Notes: generated by a model not told the origin, from the letters alone. Positions 38,367 through 46,722 are shown, counted from the stretch's first letter. The stretch: 64,000 nt of DNA from Oscillospiraceae bacterium (GCA_017540645.1 JAFYAQ010000022.1:1-64000); one strand, 5' to 3'. A program made the numbers and translations.

Positions 38367-38395
38367 TTGACTTAAGGTCAGTTGTTTGTTAAAGT
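38367..38395 (+). promoter_or_regulatory. Possible plus-strand promoter in the glnN-amt gap
   Basis: TTGACT (38367-38372) and TAAAGT (38390-38395) with a 17-bp spacer point away from amt, towards a hairpin with seven T at 38436-38478. The -10 match is partial. On the minus strand the same bases overlap the amt ribosome binding site and an imperfect TGAC-N5-GTCA palindrome (38368-38380). Confidence 0.4.
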
Positions 38396-38401
38396 GGAGG
38401 G

Positions 38402-38478
38402 CGTGATGGTCGGCGTTGCCCTCCATTGCGCTTTGGGATAGCCGGTACTTGTAGCAGGGTCACGGCTATCCTTTTTTT
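38402..38478 (+). ncRNA. Candidate small RNA between glnN and amt
   Basis: From the possible promoter above, a transcript of roughly 77 nt would end at a perfect 9-bp stem (GGATAGCCG 38436-38444, CGGCTATCC 38463-38471) followed by seven T. A second hairpin (GGAGGGC/GCCCTCC, 38396-38424) straddles its 5' end. No protein is encoded on this strand, so a terminator in this orientation needs another explanation. On the minus strand the same hairpins lie in the amt leader. Confidence 0.35.
38436..38478 (+). terminator. Plus-oriented terminator in the glnN-amt gap
   Basis: Perfect 9-bp GC-rich stem with an 18-nt loop followed by TTTTTTT. For minus-strand transcripts the T-run is on the wrong side, so read-through from glnN into amt should not be stopped by it. 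Confidence 0.7.
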
Positions 38479-38482
38479 GTCT

Positions 38483-40573
38483 TTACACCCCGAACAGCAG
38501 ATCGCCGTAGGTGGGGAAGGGCCAGTAGGACGCGGCGGTCAGGGTCTCGGCTTCATCGCAGACACTTCGGAGCGCCGCCATTTTGGGGATGATGTCGTCC
38601 CGGGTGAAATCGCCCTGGGCGACGAAATCGGAGATGGCGTCCAACTCCTTCACCGCATCATTCAGCGCCGCCGCGGCGGCGTCGATCCTATCCGTCAGGT
38701 CATCCAGCCTGCCCACAAGCCGCGTCTCATAGCCGGCGGCGATATCCGCGCTCACGGCCTTTTTCCGCCCGATGGCGGCGGCCAGGTCGCTGCCGTAGGC
38801 CATGACGGCGGGCAGGATATCCTTTTGCGCCATGTCCACCATGGTCAGGGCCTCGATGCGCACGGTGCGGATATAGTTTTCCAGCTGGATCTCATAGCGG
38901 GAATGCACCTCGGCCTCGGAATAGATCCTGTGCCGGAGGAGCATGTCGATGTTCTTCCGGTCCACCAGGCGGCTGAGGGCGTCGGGGGTGGTGCGCAGGT
39001 TCAAAAGTCCACGCTCCTCCTCGGCTTCCTTGATCCAGGCGTCGTCATAGCCGTTGCCGTTGAAGATGATCCGCTTATGGGCGCGGATGGTGTCGCGCAG
39101 CAGCTCGTGCAGAGCGGCGTCAAAGTCCTCCGCCCCCTCCAGCACGTCGGCAAACTGCCGCAGAGCCTCCGCCACAGAGGCGTTGGTCATGATGTTGGCG
39201 CAGGCGATGGAGTTGCTGGACCCCACCATCCGAAACTCAAACTTGTTGCCCGTGAAGGCAAAGGGGGAGGTGCGGTTCCGGTCCGTGGTGTCCCGGTTGA
39301 AGCGGGGCAGCACGTCGGCTCCCAGACGGATGCGCTTTTTCTCCGTCCCGGCGTAGGGTTCGTCCTTTTCGACGGCCTCCAGGATCGCGTTCAGCTCGTC
39401 CCCCAGGAAGATGGAGATCACGGCGGGAGGGGCCTCGTTGGCGCCCAGGCGGTGGTCGTTGCCGGCGGTGGCTACGCTCAGCCGCAGCAGATCCTGGTAC
39501 TCGTCCACGGCCTTGATGACCGCCACCAGGAACAGCAGGAACTGGGCGTTCTCCGCCGGAGTGTCGCCGGGGTTCAAGAGGTTCATACCCGTGTTGGTGG
39601 CCATGGACCAGTTGTTGTGCTTGCCCGAGCCGTTCACCCCGGCGAAGGGCTTTTCGTGCAGAAGGCAGGCGAGACCGTGCTTCCGGGCCACCTTTTTCAT
39701 GATCTCCATGGTCAGCTGGTTGTGGTCGGTGGCCACGTTGGTGGTGGTGTAGATGGGGGCCAGCTCGTGCTGGGCGGGAGCCACCTCGTTATGCTCGGTC
39801 TTGGCCAGGATGCCCAGCTTCCACAGCTCCTCGTTCAGATCCTCCATGAAGGCCTGCACCCGGGGCTTGATGGCGCCGAAGTAGTGATCCTCCAGCTCCT
39901 GTCCCTTGGGGGGCATAGCCCCGAAGAGGGTGCGGCCGGTGTACACCAGGTCCTTGCGCTTCAGGTACATCTCCCGGTCCACCAGGAAATACTCCTGCTC
40001 CGGGCCCACGCTGGTGATGACACGCTTCACGTCCTCGTTGCCGAAGAGCTTCAAAATGCGCATGGCCTGACGGTTCAGGGCCTCCATAGAGCGCAGCAGT
40101 GGCGTTTTCTTGTCCAGGGCCTCGCCCCCGTAGGAGCAGAAGGCCGTGGGGATGCACAGGGTGTTCTCCTTCAAAAAGGCGTAGCTGGTAGGGTCCCAGG
40201 CGGTGTAGCCCCGGGCCTCGAAGGTGGCCCGCAGACCGCCGGAGGGGAAGCTGGAGGCGTCCGGCTCACCCTGGATCAGCTCCTTGCCGGAAAACTCCAT
40301 GATCACGCCGCCGTTGGGCGCGGGGGAAATGAAGCCGTCGTGCTTCTCCGCCGTGATGCCCGTCATGGGCTGGAACCAGTGGGTGAAGTGGGTGGCGCCG
40401 TTCTCGGTGGCCCAGGCGCACATGGCCTGCGCCACGGAGTTGGCAACAGACAAATCCAGCTTTTTGCCGTTGTCGATGGTCTCCTTCAGGGAGGCATACA
40501 CCTCCGCGCTGAGGCGGGCGCGCATCTGCCGGTCGTCAAACACCTTGCAGCCAAACATTTCGGGTACGGTCAT
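38483..40573 (-). CDS. glnN: Glutamine synthetase type III (first copy)
   Basis: A 696-residue GSIII that makes glutamine from glutamate, ammonia and ATP. Motifs include [46 protein letters not shown] and GSGKHNNWS, which carry metal- and glutamate-binding residues; the length of about 700 separates GSIII from GSI and GSII. I chose the ATG at 40573 after GGAGAGA, giving the normal N-terminus TVPEMFG. It heads the 12-gene operon and has a promoter and a terminator/antiterminator leader. The other GSIII in the window (60105) is a clear paralogue. Confidence 0.95.
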   Translation of the reverse strand: MTVPEMFGCKVFDDRQMRARLSAEVYASLKETIDNGKKLDLSVANSVAQAMCAWATENGATHFTHWFQPMTGITAEKHDGFISPAPNGGVIMEFSGKELIQGEPDASSFPSGGLRATFEARGYTAWDPTSYAFLKENTLCIPTAFCSYGGEALDKKTPLLRSMEALNRQAMRILKLFGNEDVKRVITSVGPEQEYFLVDREMYLKRKDLVYTGRTLFGAMPPKGQELEDHYFGAIKPRVQAFMEDLNEELWKLGILAKTEHNEVAPAQHELAPIYTTTNVATDHNQLTMEIMKKVARKHGLACLLHEKPFAGVNGSGKHNNWSMATNTGMNLLNPGDTPAENAQFLLFLVAVIKAVDEYQDLLRLSVATAGNDHRLGANEAPPAVISIFLGDELNAILEAVEKDEPYAGTEKKRIRLGADVLPRFNRDTTDRNRTSPFAFTGNKFEFRMVGSSNSIACANIMTNASVAEALRQFADVLEGAEDFDAALHELLRDTIRAHKRIIFNGNGYDDAWIKEAEEERGLLNLRTTPDALSRLVDRKNIDMLLRHRIYSEAEVHSRYEIQLENYIRTVRIEALTMVDMAQKDILPAVMAYGSDLAAAIGRKKAVSADIAAGYETRLVGRLDDLTDRIDAAAAALNDAVKELDAISDFVAQGDFTRDDIIPKMAALRSVCDEAETLTAASYWPFPTYGDLLFGV

Positions 40574-40615
40574 TTTCCATCTCTCCTTATTCTGAATTCC
40601 GATAAAATGCAAAAA

Positions 40616-40664
40616 GAGAGACAAAGGTCCGCGGACTTTCGTCCACGAGACGCCTTTGTCTCTC
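40616..40664 (-). terminator. Leader terminator of glnN
   Basis: Read on the minus strand, GAGAGACAAAGG (40664-40653) pairs with CCTTTGTCTCTC (40627-40616), followed by TTTTT (40615-40611). It starts about 4 nt after the predicted transcription start and ends about 40 nt before the glnN ATG, so it can shut off the operon unless prevented. Confidence 0.8.
40647..40662 (-). promoter_or_regulatory. Candidate ANTAR-binding antiterminator hairpin (P1)
   Basis: On the minus strand GAGAC (40662-40658), hexaloop AAAGGC (40657-40652) and GTCTC (40651-40647) form a 5-bp hairpin with A at loop position 1 and G at position 4. The left arm is also part of the terminator stem, so the two structures exclude each other. 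A second stem follows, GGAC/GTCC with a GAAA loop (about 40644-40633), which does not match the hexaloop rule. ANTAR proteins such as EutV and NasR are known to bind paired hairpins with such loops. Confidence 0.5.
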
Positions 40665-40674
40665 AATGTGGCAA

Positions 40675-40703
40675 ATCATACGCTTGGATTTGCAATATGT
40701 CAA
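40675..40703 (-). promoter_or_regulatory. Promoter of the glnN-led nitrogen operon
   Basis: On the minus strand TTGACA (40703-40698) and TATGAT (40680-40675) are spaced by 17 bp, giving a start near 40668, immediately before the leader hairpin. Confidence 0.82.
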
Positions 40704-40762
40704 CCGTCAAATTGCAAAAACATCGGCCTCTTCCGGCCTCTGTTTTTTGGGAGCTTACGGAA

Positions 40763-40791
40763 TTGACAGATAATAGATAATAATGTATTTT
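40763..40791 (+). promoter_or_regulatory. Possible guaA promoter
   Basis: A perfect TTGACA (40763-40768) is followed after 17 bp by TATTTT (40786-40791) in AT-rich DNA; the -10 is weak and other registers are possible. The expected start lies just before the leader hairpin at 40806. Confidence 0.5.
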
Positions 40792-40805
40792 TTTGTTGTA
40801 CGAAC

Positions 40806-40857
40806 AATGGAGTTCCAAAGGGGTCAGACTGCCCTTTTTCGGGAACTCCATTTTTGA
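40806..40857 (+). terminator. Leader terminator (possible attenuator) of guaA
   Basis: AATGGAGTTCC (40806-40816) pairs with GGAACTCCATT (40842-40852), enclosing a second stem AAAGGG/CCCTTT (40817-40822, 40832-40837), and ends in a run of five T. The AAAAAGGAGA ribosome binding site follows about 10 bp later. No ANTAR-type hexaloop or purine-riboswitch pattern was found in it. Confidence 0.65.
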
Positions 40858-40872
40858 TTAAAAAAGGAGACG

Positions 40873-42417
40873 ATGGGCTTGGGGCAGCGCGTATTGATCC
40901 TGGATTTCGGCGGCCAGTATAACCAGCTGATTGCCCGAAGAGTTCGGGAGTGCGGCGTATACTGCGAGGTTCATCCCGGAGACCTGGCGCTGGAGGCTAT
41001 CCGCGATTTTGACCCGCTGGGCATCATTTTTACCGGGGGACCGGGCAGCGTGTATGAGCCGGGCGCGCCGGATGTGGACCCCGGGGTATTTTCCCTGGGC
41101 ACACCCATCCTGGGGATCTGCTACGGCTGCCAGCTTCTGGCGCGGCACCTGGGCGGCACGGTGCTGCCCGCTCAGGGGGACAGCGCGCGGGAGTATGGTA
41201 AAACGGAGACATTCTTTAACACCCGGAGCGCTCTTTTTCACGGCCTGCCGGAAAGAGGCATCGTATGGATGAGCCATGGGGATTACATTTCCCGTCTGCC
41301 GGAAGGCTTTTGCGCCATGGCTCGGAGCGCAGCCTGCCCCAGCGCCGCCATGGGCGATGAGAAGAGGCGCTTTTACGGCGTCCAGTTCCACCCGGAGGTA
41401 AGCCATACGGAAAACGGCCGGGATATGCTCCGGAACTTTCTTTTTTCCGTATGCGGCGCCAATGGCGATTGGAGCATGGCGGGCTTTCGGGAAAAGGCGG
41501 TACGGGAGCTCCGGGAAAAAATCGGCGGCGGGCGTGTGCTCCTTGCCCTCTCCGGCGGCGTGGACTCCGCCGTATGCGCCGCACTGCTCTCGGAGGCGGT
41601 GGGACGGCAGCTCATCTGTGTGTTTGTAGACCACGGCCTGCTGCGAAAAGACGAGGGTGATCAGGTGGAGGCAGCTTTTGCTCATCGGGATCTGCGCTTT
41701 GTCCGTATATGCGCCGCCGATCGCTTTCTCTCCCGTCTGGCGGGGATTTCGGAGCCGGAACAAAAGCGAAAGATCATCGGCGAGGAGTTTATCCATGTTT
41801 TCGAGGAGGTCGGCCGGGAGATCGGATCCGTGGATTTCCTGGCGCAGGGGACCATCTACCCGGATGTGATCGAATCCGGCAGCGGCAGCGCAGCGGTGAT
41901 CAAGAGCCATCACAACGTTGGCGGATTACCTGAGAATGTCCGGTTCCGGGAGATCATCGAGCCCCTGCGCATGCTTTTTAAGGACGAGGTACGGCAGCTT
42001 GGCCGGGAGCTGGGGCTGCCGGAGGCCCTCGTTGATCGCCAGCCCTTCCCTGGGCCGGGGCTTGCCATCCGCGTGATCGGTGACGTCACCGAAGACAAGC
42101 TCCGGCTTTTAAGGGAGGCGGACGCCATCTTCCGTCAGGAGATGGACGCGGCGGGACTCTCCGCCGCCGCCAACCAGTACTTTGCCGCCCTGACCAATAT
42201 GCGCACGGTGGGCGTCATGGGCGACGGCCGCAGCTACGATTACGCCGTGGCGCTGCGGGCGGTTGCCACGGAAGATTTTATGACCGCGGACTGGGTGCGG
42301 CTGCCTTATGAGCTGCTGGATCGGGTCTCCAACCGGGTCGTCAACGAAGTGACCGGGGTCAACCGGGTATTCTACGATATTACGGCCAAACCACCGTCCA
42401 CGGTGGAATATGAGTGA
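40873..42417 (+). CDS. guaA: GMP synthase (glutamine-hydrolysing)
   Basis: A 514-residue enzyme aminating XMP to GMP. The class I glutaminase domain (about 6-190) has the nucleophile in [11 protein letters not shown] and HPEVSH with the catalytic His. The ATP pyrophosphatase domain has the PP-loop [11 protein letters not shown] (about 225), and the C-terminal dimerisation domain ends PPSTVEYE. It is divergent from glnN with 300 bp between and is followed 10 bp later by a glutamine synthetase gene. A terminator hairpin in its leader suggests regulation by premature termination. Confidence 0.96.
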   Translation: MGLGQRVLILDFGGQYNQLIARRVRECGVYCEVHPGDLALEAIRDFDPLGIIFTGGPGSVYEPGAPDVDPGVFSLGTPILGICYGCQLLARHLGGTVLPAQGDSAREYGKTETFFNTRSALFHGLPERGIVWMSHGDYISRLPEGFCAMARSAACPSAAMGDEKRRFYGVQFHPEVSHTENGRDMLRNFLFSVCGANGDWSMAGFREKAVRELREKIGGGRVLLALSGGVDSAVCAALLSEAVGRQLICVFVDHGLLRKDEGDQVEAAFAHRDLRFVRICAADRFLSRLAGISEPEQKRKIIGEEFIHVFEEVGREIGSVDFLAQGTIYPDVIESGSGSAAVIKSHHNVGGLPENVRFREIIEPLRMLFKDEVRQLGRELGLPEALVDRQPFPGPGLAIRVIGDVTEDKLRLLREADAIFRQEMDAAGLSAAANQYFAALTNMRTVGVMGDGRSYDYAVALRAVATEDFMTADWVRLPYELLDRVSNRVVNEVTGVNRVFYDITAKPPSTVEYE

Positions 42418-42427
42418 GGTGTGTGCC

Positions 42428-43636
42428 ATGAACTATACTCCCGATGAGGTTTTGCAGTTTATCTCCGACGAGGACGTGAAATTTGTCCGCCTGGCCTTCT
42501 GTGATGTGTACGGAAAAGAGCGGAACATTGCCATCATGGCCTCGGAGCTGCCCCGGGCCTTTTCCCACGGCATTGCCTTTGACGCGTCGGCGGTCAACGG
42601 CTTTGGGGGCGAGGTGCGCTCGGACCTGTTCCTCCATCCGGAGGCCGCCACCCTCCAGCAGCTTCCCTGGCATCCTCAGCATGGACGGGTGGCGCACCTC
42701 TTCTGCGATATTGCCTATCCGGACGGACGGCCCTTTGAGGCGGACACCCGGCACATTCTCAAGCAGGCGGTGGAGGCCGCCCAAAAGGCGGGGTATGCCT
42801 TTTCCTTCGGCACGGAGATCGAATTTTATCTGTTTAAGCTGGATGAGAACGGAGAGCCTACCGCCATTCCCCATGACCGGGCGGGCTATATGGACATCGC
42901 TCCCGACGACAAGGGGGAGAATGTTCGGCGGGATATCTGCCTGACTCTGGAACAGATGGGCATCTACCCAGAGACTTCCCACCACGAGAGTGGGCCGGGA
43001 CAGAACGAGATCGACTTCCGCTATGCCGATCCGCTCTCTGCGGCGGACAACGCGGTCACTTTCCGCTCTGTGGTGAAGACCCTGGCGGCGCTGAACGGCC
43101 TCTGCGCGGATTTTACTCCCCGTCCGCTTCCCAAGCACGACGGCAGCGGAATGCACATCAACATCTCTGCCCGGCATAACGGAGCCGAGGTCCCGCCCAG
43201 GGAACTGATCCGGGGACTGCTGGATCGGATTTCCGAAATGACTCTCTTTTTGAACCCCTGTGAAAATTCCTACGAGCGTCTGGGCCGGGACAAGGCTCCC
43301 TCCTTCGTCACCTGGTCGGAACAGAACCGCTCCCAGCTCATCCGCATCCCCGCCGCCTTTGGGGAGTTTCGCAGAGCGGAGCTGCGCTCGCCGGATCCGA
43401 TGGCCAATCCCTATCTTGCTTTTGCCCTGATCCTTTACGCCTGCCTGTACGGGGTGGAGAATAACCTGCCCCTGCCCCCGGAGGCGGACTTCAATACCTT
43501 CACGGCTCCGCTGGAAAAGCTGACGCAGTATAAGCGCCTGCCTGCCTCTCTGGCGGAAGCCTACGCCGCGGCGTCGGACAGTGCTTTTATCCGGCAGTAT
43601 ATTCCCGCCTCCGTGATCGAAGCATACAGGAAATAA
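42428..43636 (+). CDS. glnA: Glutamine synthetase type I
   Basis: A 402-residue GSI, shorter than the usual 440-470. The N-terminal beta-grasp domain (VKFVRLAFCDVYGKERNIAIM) and the catalytic domain with FGTEIEFYLF, HHESGPGQNEIDFRY, KHDGSGMHINIS, NRSQLIRIP and SPDPMANPYLAFA are all present, so active-site glutamates, histidine and arginines look intact. No adenylylation Tyr site is evident in the shortened C-terminus. The ATG at 42428 with GAGGT upstream is preferred to one at 42410 that overlaps guaA. It is followed by an ANTAR regulator 34 bp later. Some short GSI-like proteins act on other amines, so its substrate is not certain. Confidence 0.88.
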   Translation: MNYTPDEVLQFISDEDVKFVRLAFCDVYGKERNIAIMASELPRAFSHGIAFDASAVNGFGGEVRSDLFLHPEAATLQQLPWHPQHGRVAHLFCDIAYPDGRPFEADTRHILKQAVEAAQKAGYAFSFGTEIEFYLFKLDENGEPTAIPHDRAGYMDIAPDDKGENVRRDICLTLEQMGIYPETSHHESGPGQNEIDFRYADPLSAADNAVTFRSVVKTLAALNGLCADFTPRPLPKHDGSGMHINISARHNGAEVPPRELIRGLLDRISEMTLFLNPCENSYERLGRDKAPSFVTWSEQNRSQLIRIPAAFGEFRRAELRSPDPMANPYLAFALILYACLYGVENNLPLPPEADFNTFTAPLEKLTQYKRLPASLAEAYAAASDSAFIRQYIPASVIEAYRK

Positions 43637-43670
43637 GCCAAAGCGCGATCCCAAAGAAAGGAGCGGAAGG

Positions 43671-44267
43671 ATGGTCTTTCAAAGCGACACCTACAGCGTT
43701 TTGCTGGTGTCAAGCTCTGAAAAAATGAATACGGCCGTTTTGTCCCTGCTCCCGCCTACGGACTTCTGGCCGGTCACCACGGTGCACAGCCTCTCCCAGG
43801 CGAGGCGCCATCTGCTGGAAAGGGAAGAGGATATCATTCTGGTCAACGCGCCTTTGACCGACGGCAGCGGCGTACAGTTTTGCATGGATGAGAGCGCCAA
43901 CAGCCAATCGGCCGTGGCGCTGCTGGTGCGCAGCGAGTTCTATGAGGAGACGTATTACCGCTGCCTGCCTCATGGGGTTTTTACCTTCTCCAAACCTCTT
44001 GACAGAGAGACCCTGACAGGGGCGATGCGCTCTTTGTGTACCGTTCGGGAGAGGATCCGCGCCATGCAGAAAAAGCAGGCTACGGTGGAGGAACGAATGG
44101 AGGAACTGCGCCTTATCAACAAAGCCAAATGGCTTCTGATCCGGAACAGGGGCTGCAGCGAGGAAGAGGCGCACCACAGCATCCTCAGCCGTGCCATGGA
44201 ACAGCGCCGGAGCAAGACAGACATCGCCCAGGAGATTATCCGGTCCTTCTCCGAGTCCGCGCCATAA
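43671..44267 (+). CDS. ANTAR-domain response-regulator-like RNA-binding antiterminator with degenerate receiver
   Basis: A 198-residue protein. Residues about 8-122 resemble a receiver domain, but the usual acidic pocket is SSSE (14-17) and the phospho-acceptor Asp is Asn59 (ILVNAPLTDGSG); the conserved Lys is kept (FSKPL). A coiled helix links to the C-terminal ANTAR domain (about 140-196: INKAKWLLIRNRG, EEEAHHSILSRAM, RRSKTDIAQEII). ANTAR domains bind twin hairpins in nascent RNA and prevent terminator formation. Placed directly behind guaA-glnA and 3 kb from a glnN leader with a matching hairpin, it is probably the nitrogen regulator of this island. Without the Asp it should not respond by phosphorylation. 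Confidence 0.88.
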   Translation: MVFQSDTYSVLLVSSSEKMNTAVLSLLPPTDFWPVTTVHSLSQARRHLLEREEDIILVNAPLTDGSGVQFCMDESANSQSAVALLVRSEFYEETYYRCLPHGVFTFSKPLDRETLTGAMRSLCTVRERIRAMQKKQATVEERMEELRLINKAKWLLIRNRGCSEEEAHHSILSRAMEQRRSKTDIAQEIIRSFSESAP

Positions 44268-44315
44268 GAGGATATCCTGGAGTCGACGGGGAGGGCCGCC
44301 TCAAACGTGCGATTG

Positions 44316-44344
44316 TTGACACCCGGAACCGGATTGTCTATAAT
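44316..44344 (+). promoter_or_regulatory. Consensus promoter of the ArsC-like gene
   Basis: TTGACA (44316-44321) and TATAAT (44339-44344) with 17 bp between. The leader contains a CTTTTCCT/AGGAAAAG hairpin without a T-run. Confidence 0.88.
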
Positions 44345-44436
44345 GCGGCTGATCGAACTTTTCCTGATAGAGGAAAAGCATCGCTGTGTCAACCGGGAAA
44401 AACCGGGATATGGTTCGTTATGAGGGGTTATGGCCA

Positions 44437-44769
44437 GTGAACATTCAAATCTTCGGCAAACGCAAATGCTTTGACACCAAAAAAGCGGAGCGCTACTTCA
44501 AGGAGCGGCGCATCAAATACCAGTACATCGACCTGGATCTCTACGGCATCAGCCGGGGCGAACTGCAAAGCGTGAAAAACGCGGTGGGGCTGGACGCCCT
44601 GGTGGACGAGAAGCACCCGGACGCCGCGCTTCTGCGCTATCTGGCTCGCCCGGAGGACAAGCTGGAGCGGCTGCTGGAGGACCCCACGCTCCTCCATACC
44701 CCCATCGTCCGCAACGGCCGTGCGGCCACCGTGGGCTACGCCCCGGAGACCTGGGCCGAATGGAAGTAA
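44437..44769 (+). CDS. ArsC/Spx-family protein
   Basis: A 110-residue thioredoxin-fold protein of the ArsC/Spx family: IQIFGKRKCFDTKKAERYFKE with one Cys (KCFDT), YQYIDLDL, and the cis-Pro loop LLHTPIVRNGRAATVGY. The true arsenate reductase signature and Spx CXXC are not both present; the single Cys followed by FDTKKA is typical of the uncharacterised YfgD/ArsC-like branch. I chose the GTG at 44437 because GAGGGG lies 8 bases upstream and the length then matches the family; longer in-frame starts exist back to 44386. A strong terminator follows. Whether it reduces arsenate or binds RNA polymerase cannot be told. Confidence 0.75.
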   Translation: MNIQIFGKRKCFDTKKAERYFKERRIKYQYIDLDLYGISRGELQSVKNAVGLDALVDEKHPDAALLRYLARPEDKLERLLEDPTLLHTPIVRNGRAATVGYAPETWAEWK

Positions 44770-44773
44770 TCTC

Positions 44774-44807
44774 AAGACCGACGCAAGCTGTTTGCGGCGG
44801 TCTTTTT
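44774..44807 (+). terminator. Terminator of the ArsC-like gene
   Basis: AAGACCG (44774-44780) pairs with CGGTCTT (44798-44804) with an inner CGCAA/TTGCG stem and a five-T tail. Confidence 0.85.
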
Positions 44808-44875
44808 GCGGGGAATTTGCTTTTTTGCGCACCCTGTGGTAGTATGAAAAAAACGCTGTAGTTTTGAGGTTTGGA

Positions 44876-46609
44876 ATGAGAAAACGAGCCGAAAAATGGA
44901 TCGCCTGTCTGCTGGTTCTGGCCCTGGGACTGAGTCTGGGGGCCTGCACCCTGCGCCCGAAGCCCGTAAAAAGGGAGGGGGACTATCTCTTCCGCATGGG
45001 CTTTTCCTCGGAGCCGGACGCTCTCAACCCCTATACCGCCTCCAATGACGAGGCCGCCGCACTGTTTTCGCTGCTCTACGATACGCTCTTGTCCCGGGAC
45101 CCGGAGACTGGCGAGATCGCCGGTCAGCTATGCGAGAGCTGGTCCGTGGCGGACAGCAAAGTGGACGGGGCCCGCATCCTGGAATTGACCCTTCGGAGCG
45201 GCGTACAGTGGCATGACGGCACGGCGCTGACCGCCGGAGATGTGGAATTCTCGCTCCAATCTTTGAAAGACTTTTCCGCCCGCTACAGCTATCCCGACTG
45301 TGAGACACTGGACACCACCGGCATTGCCGTGATCGACGATACCCATCTGCGCATCATGATCTGGAGTTCCGCTGCCGAGGCCCTGGAGGGATTGTGCCAT
45401 GTGCCCATCCTGCCCCGGCATATCTGGAACGAGAGGGACGGCATGTCCTATGGAAGGAGCGGCGTTCCGGAGGACTACAGCGCCGCCCGGACTTCCCTTG
45501 CCGCCGCAGAGGGAAACGGAGAAACACTGGTGGGCTCCGGTCCTTTCGTGTGGGACGGGCAGAGCGGCAACACCATCACGCTGCGCCGCAATGAAAGCTA
45601 CTGGAACGGTGTATCTGCCCCAGGCACGGTGATGCTGTATTTCGGCCTCGCCGATCCCGGCGCGGCGCTCTCGGCCGGAAAGCTGGACGCCTGCTGGGAC
45701 ATGTCCGGCGCCTGGTTTGAGGAACTGGGCCGGGAGCGGGGCTATCACCTGGCCGGAGGCGCCGGGGAGACGCTTTACAGCCTGTTTTTGAATCTCAGCG
45801 AGAGCAGCAGCGGCAGCCGCGCCACGCTCCGGGACACCAATGTGCGCTGGGCCATAGAGTACTGCCTGGACAAGGCGGATATCCTGAACATCGCTTTCGG
45901 CGGGGGCGTGCCCCGCTGCGGCTGGCTGGCGGCGGACAGCCCCCAGGACTATGAGGGGACGCTGACCTCCCTGCGGAACTATTCTACCGCTTCCGCCGCC
46001 TGGCTGTTGGACAACACCGGCTACACCGACCCGGACGGAGACGGTGTGCGCCAGGACGCCTACGGCAGCCGTCTGAGCTTTACGCTGCTGTGCAGCAGCG
46101 GCAGCGACGCCTGGGCCAGGGCGGGGGAGCTCCTTCGCTCTTCCTTTGCGGAGGCAGGCATGGAGCTGACGGTGTCGGTCCTGACGCCCAATGAGCTGGC
46201 CCGCGCCGTGGCGGCAGGGGAGTATGACCTGCTGCTGACCGGCATCCGCGCCAGCCGTGACCCGGCCACCGCATTTCGGGCCTTTTACGGGGATCCCGGC
46301 AATGCCTTTTCCTCTGCATCCGGCATCGCCTCCCCGGGCTGGAACTTCACCGGCTATCGGGCCCAGGCTTTCGATACGCTTTACCAGAACCTGCTGGATG
46401 AGGACGAAGCGGGGGGGAACATCCCCCGGATCGGACAGCTTTTGTACGATGATGCGGCGTCCCTGCCCATCGGCTTCGGCGCGGTCTACCAGGGCTGCAG
46501 CGCCACCTGGGAGGGCCTCGTGCTCTGGCCGGGGAGCCGGGTATATTTCAACGCAGACAATCTCGGACAGCAGCTGCTGCGCATTGCCCCCGCGGGGAGC
46601 AAGAACTGA
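44876..46609 (+). CDS. ABC transporter peptide-type substrate-binding lipoprotein (SBP family 5)
   Basis: A 577-residue lipoprotein. The signal peptide ends in the lipobox SLGAC (Cys about 24). The family 5 binding fold follows: SEPDALNPYTASNDEAAALFSLLYDTL, ESWSVAD, the hallmark LRSGVQWHDGTALTAGDVEFSL and the second-lobe GCWDM-like segment, ending in a typical C-terminal loop. Such proteins deliver peptides, nickel or other solutes to an Opp/Dpp permease. No permease or ATPase genes lie next to it, so it is an orphan binding protein or may serve in sensing. The ATG at 44876 gives a compact signal peptide. Confidence 0.85.
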   Translation: MRKRAEKWIACLLVLALGLSLGACTLRPKPVKREGDYLFRMGFSSEPDALNPYTASNDEAAALFSLLYDTLLSRDPETGEIAGQLCESWSVADSKVDGARILELTLRSGVQWHDGTALTAGDVEFSLQSLKDFSARYSYPDCETLDTTGIAVIDDTHLRIMIWSSAAEALEGLCHVPILPRHIWNERDGMSYGRSGVPEDYSAARTSLAAAEGNGETLVGSGPFVWDGQSGNTITLRRNESYWNGVSAPGTVMLYFGLADPGAALSAGKLDACWDMSGAWFEELGRERGYHLAGGAGETLYSLFLNLSESSSGSRATLRDTNVRWAIEYCLDKADILNIAFGGGVPRCGWLAADSPQDYEGTLTSLRNYSTASAAWLLDNTGYTDPDGDGVRQDAYGSRLSFTLLCSSGSDAWARAGELLRSSFAEAGMELTVSVLTPNELARAVAAGEYDLLLTGIRASRDPATAFRAFYGDPGNAFSSASGIASPGWNFTGYRAQAFDTLYQNLLDEDEAGGNIPRIGQLLYDDAASLPIGFGAVYQGCSATWEGLVLWPGSRVYFNADNLGQQLLRIAPAGSKN

Positions 46610-46619
46610 ATACCGTCAA

Positions 46620-46657
46620 AAAATTACCCCCTGCCATAAACGGCAGGGGGTAATTTT
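46620..46657. terminator. Terminator after the binding lipoprotein
   Basis: A perfect 16-bp stem (AAAATTACCCCCTGCC at 46620-46635 with 46642-46657) has the loop ATAAAC and an A-run before and T-run at the end. Confidence 0.9.
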
Positions 46658-46722
46658 GCATAGCCATATGGGGGCCTGCCCCATACCCCCACCATGATTC
46701 TTATGTTTGTTTTAGATTTTAC

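Noticed and set aside
38396..38424. ANTAR hairpin in the amt leader (minus-strand AACGCC loop)
   Set aside because: The flanking stem has a mismatch and no terminator in the minus direction overlaps it, so the match is too weak.
40763..40872. Guanine/purine riboswitch for guaA
   Set aside because: The leader is a simple nested hairpin of about 50 nt and does not show the three-way junction or loop motifs of purine aptamers.
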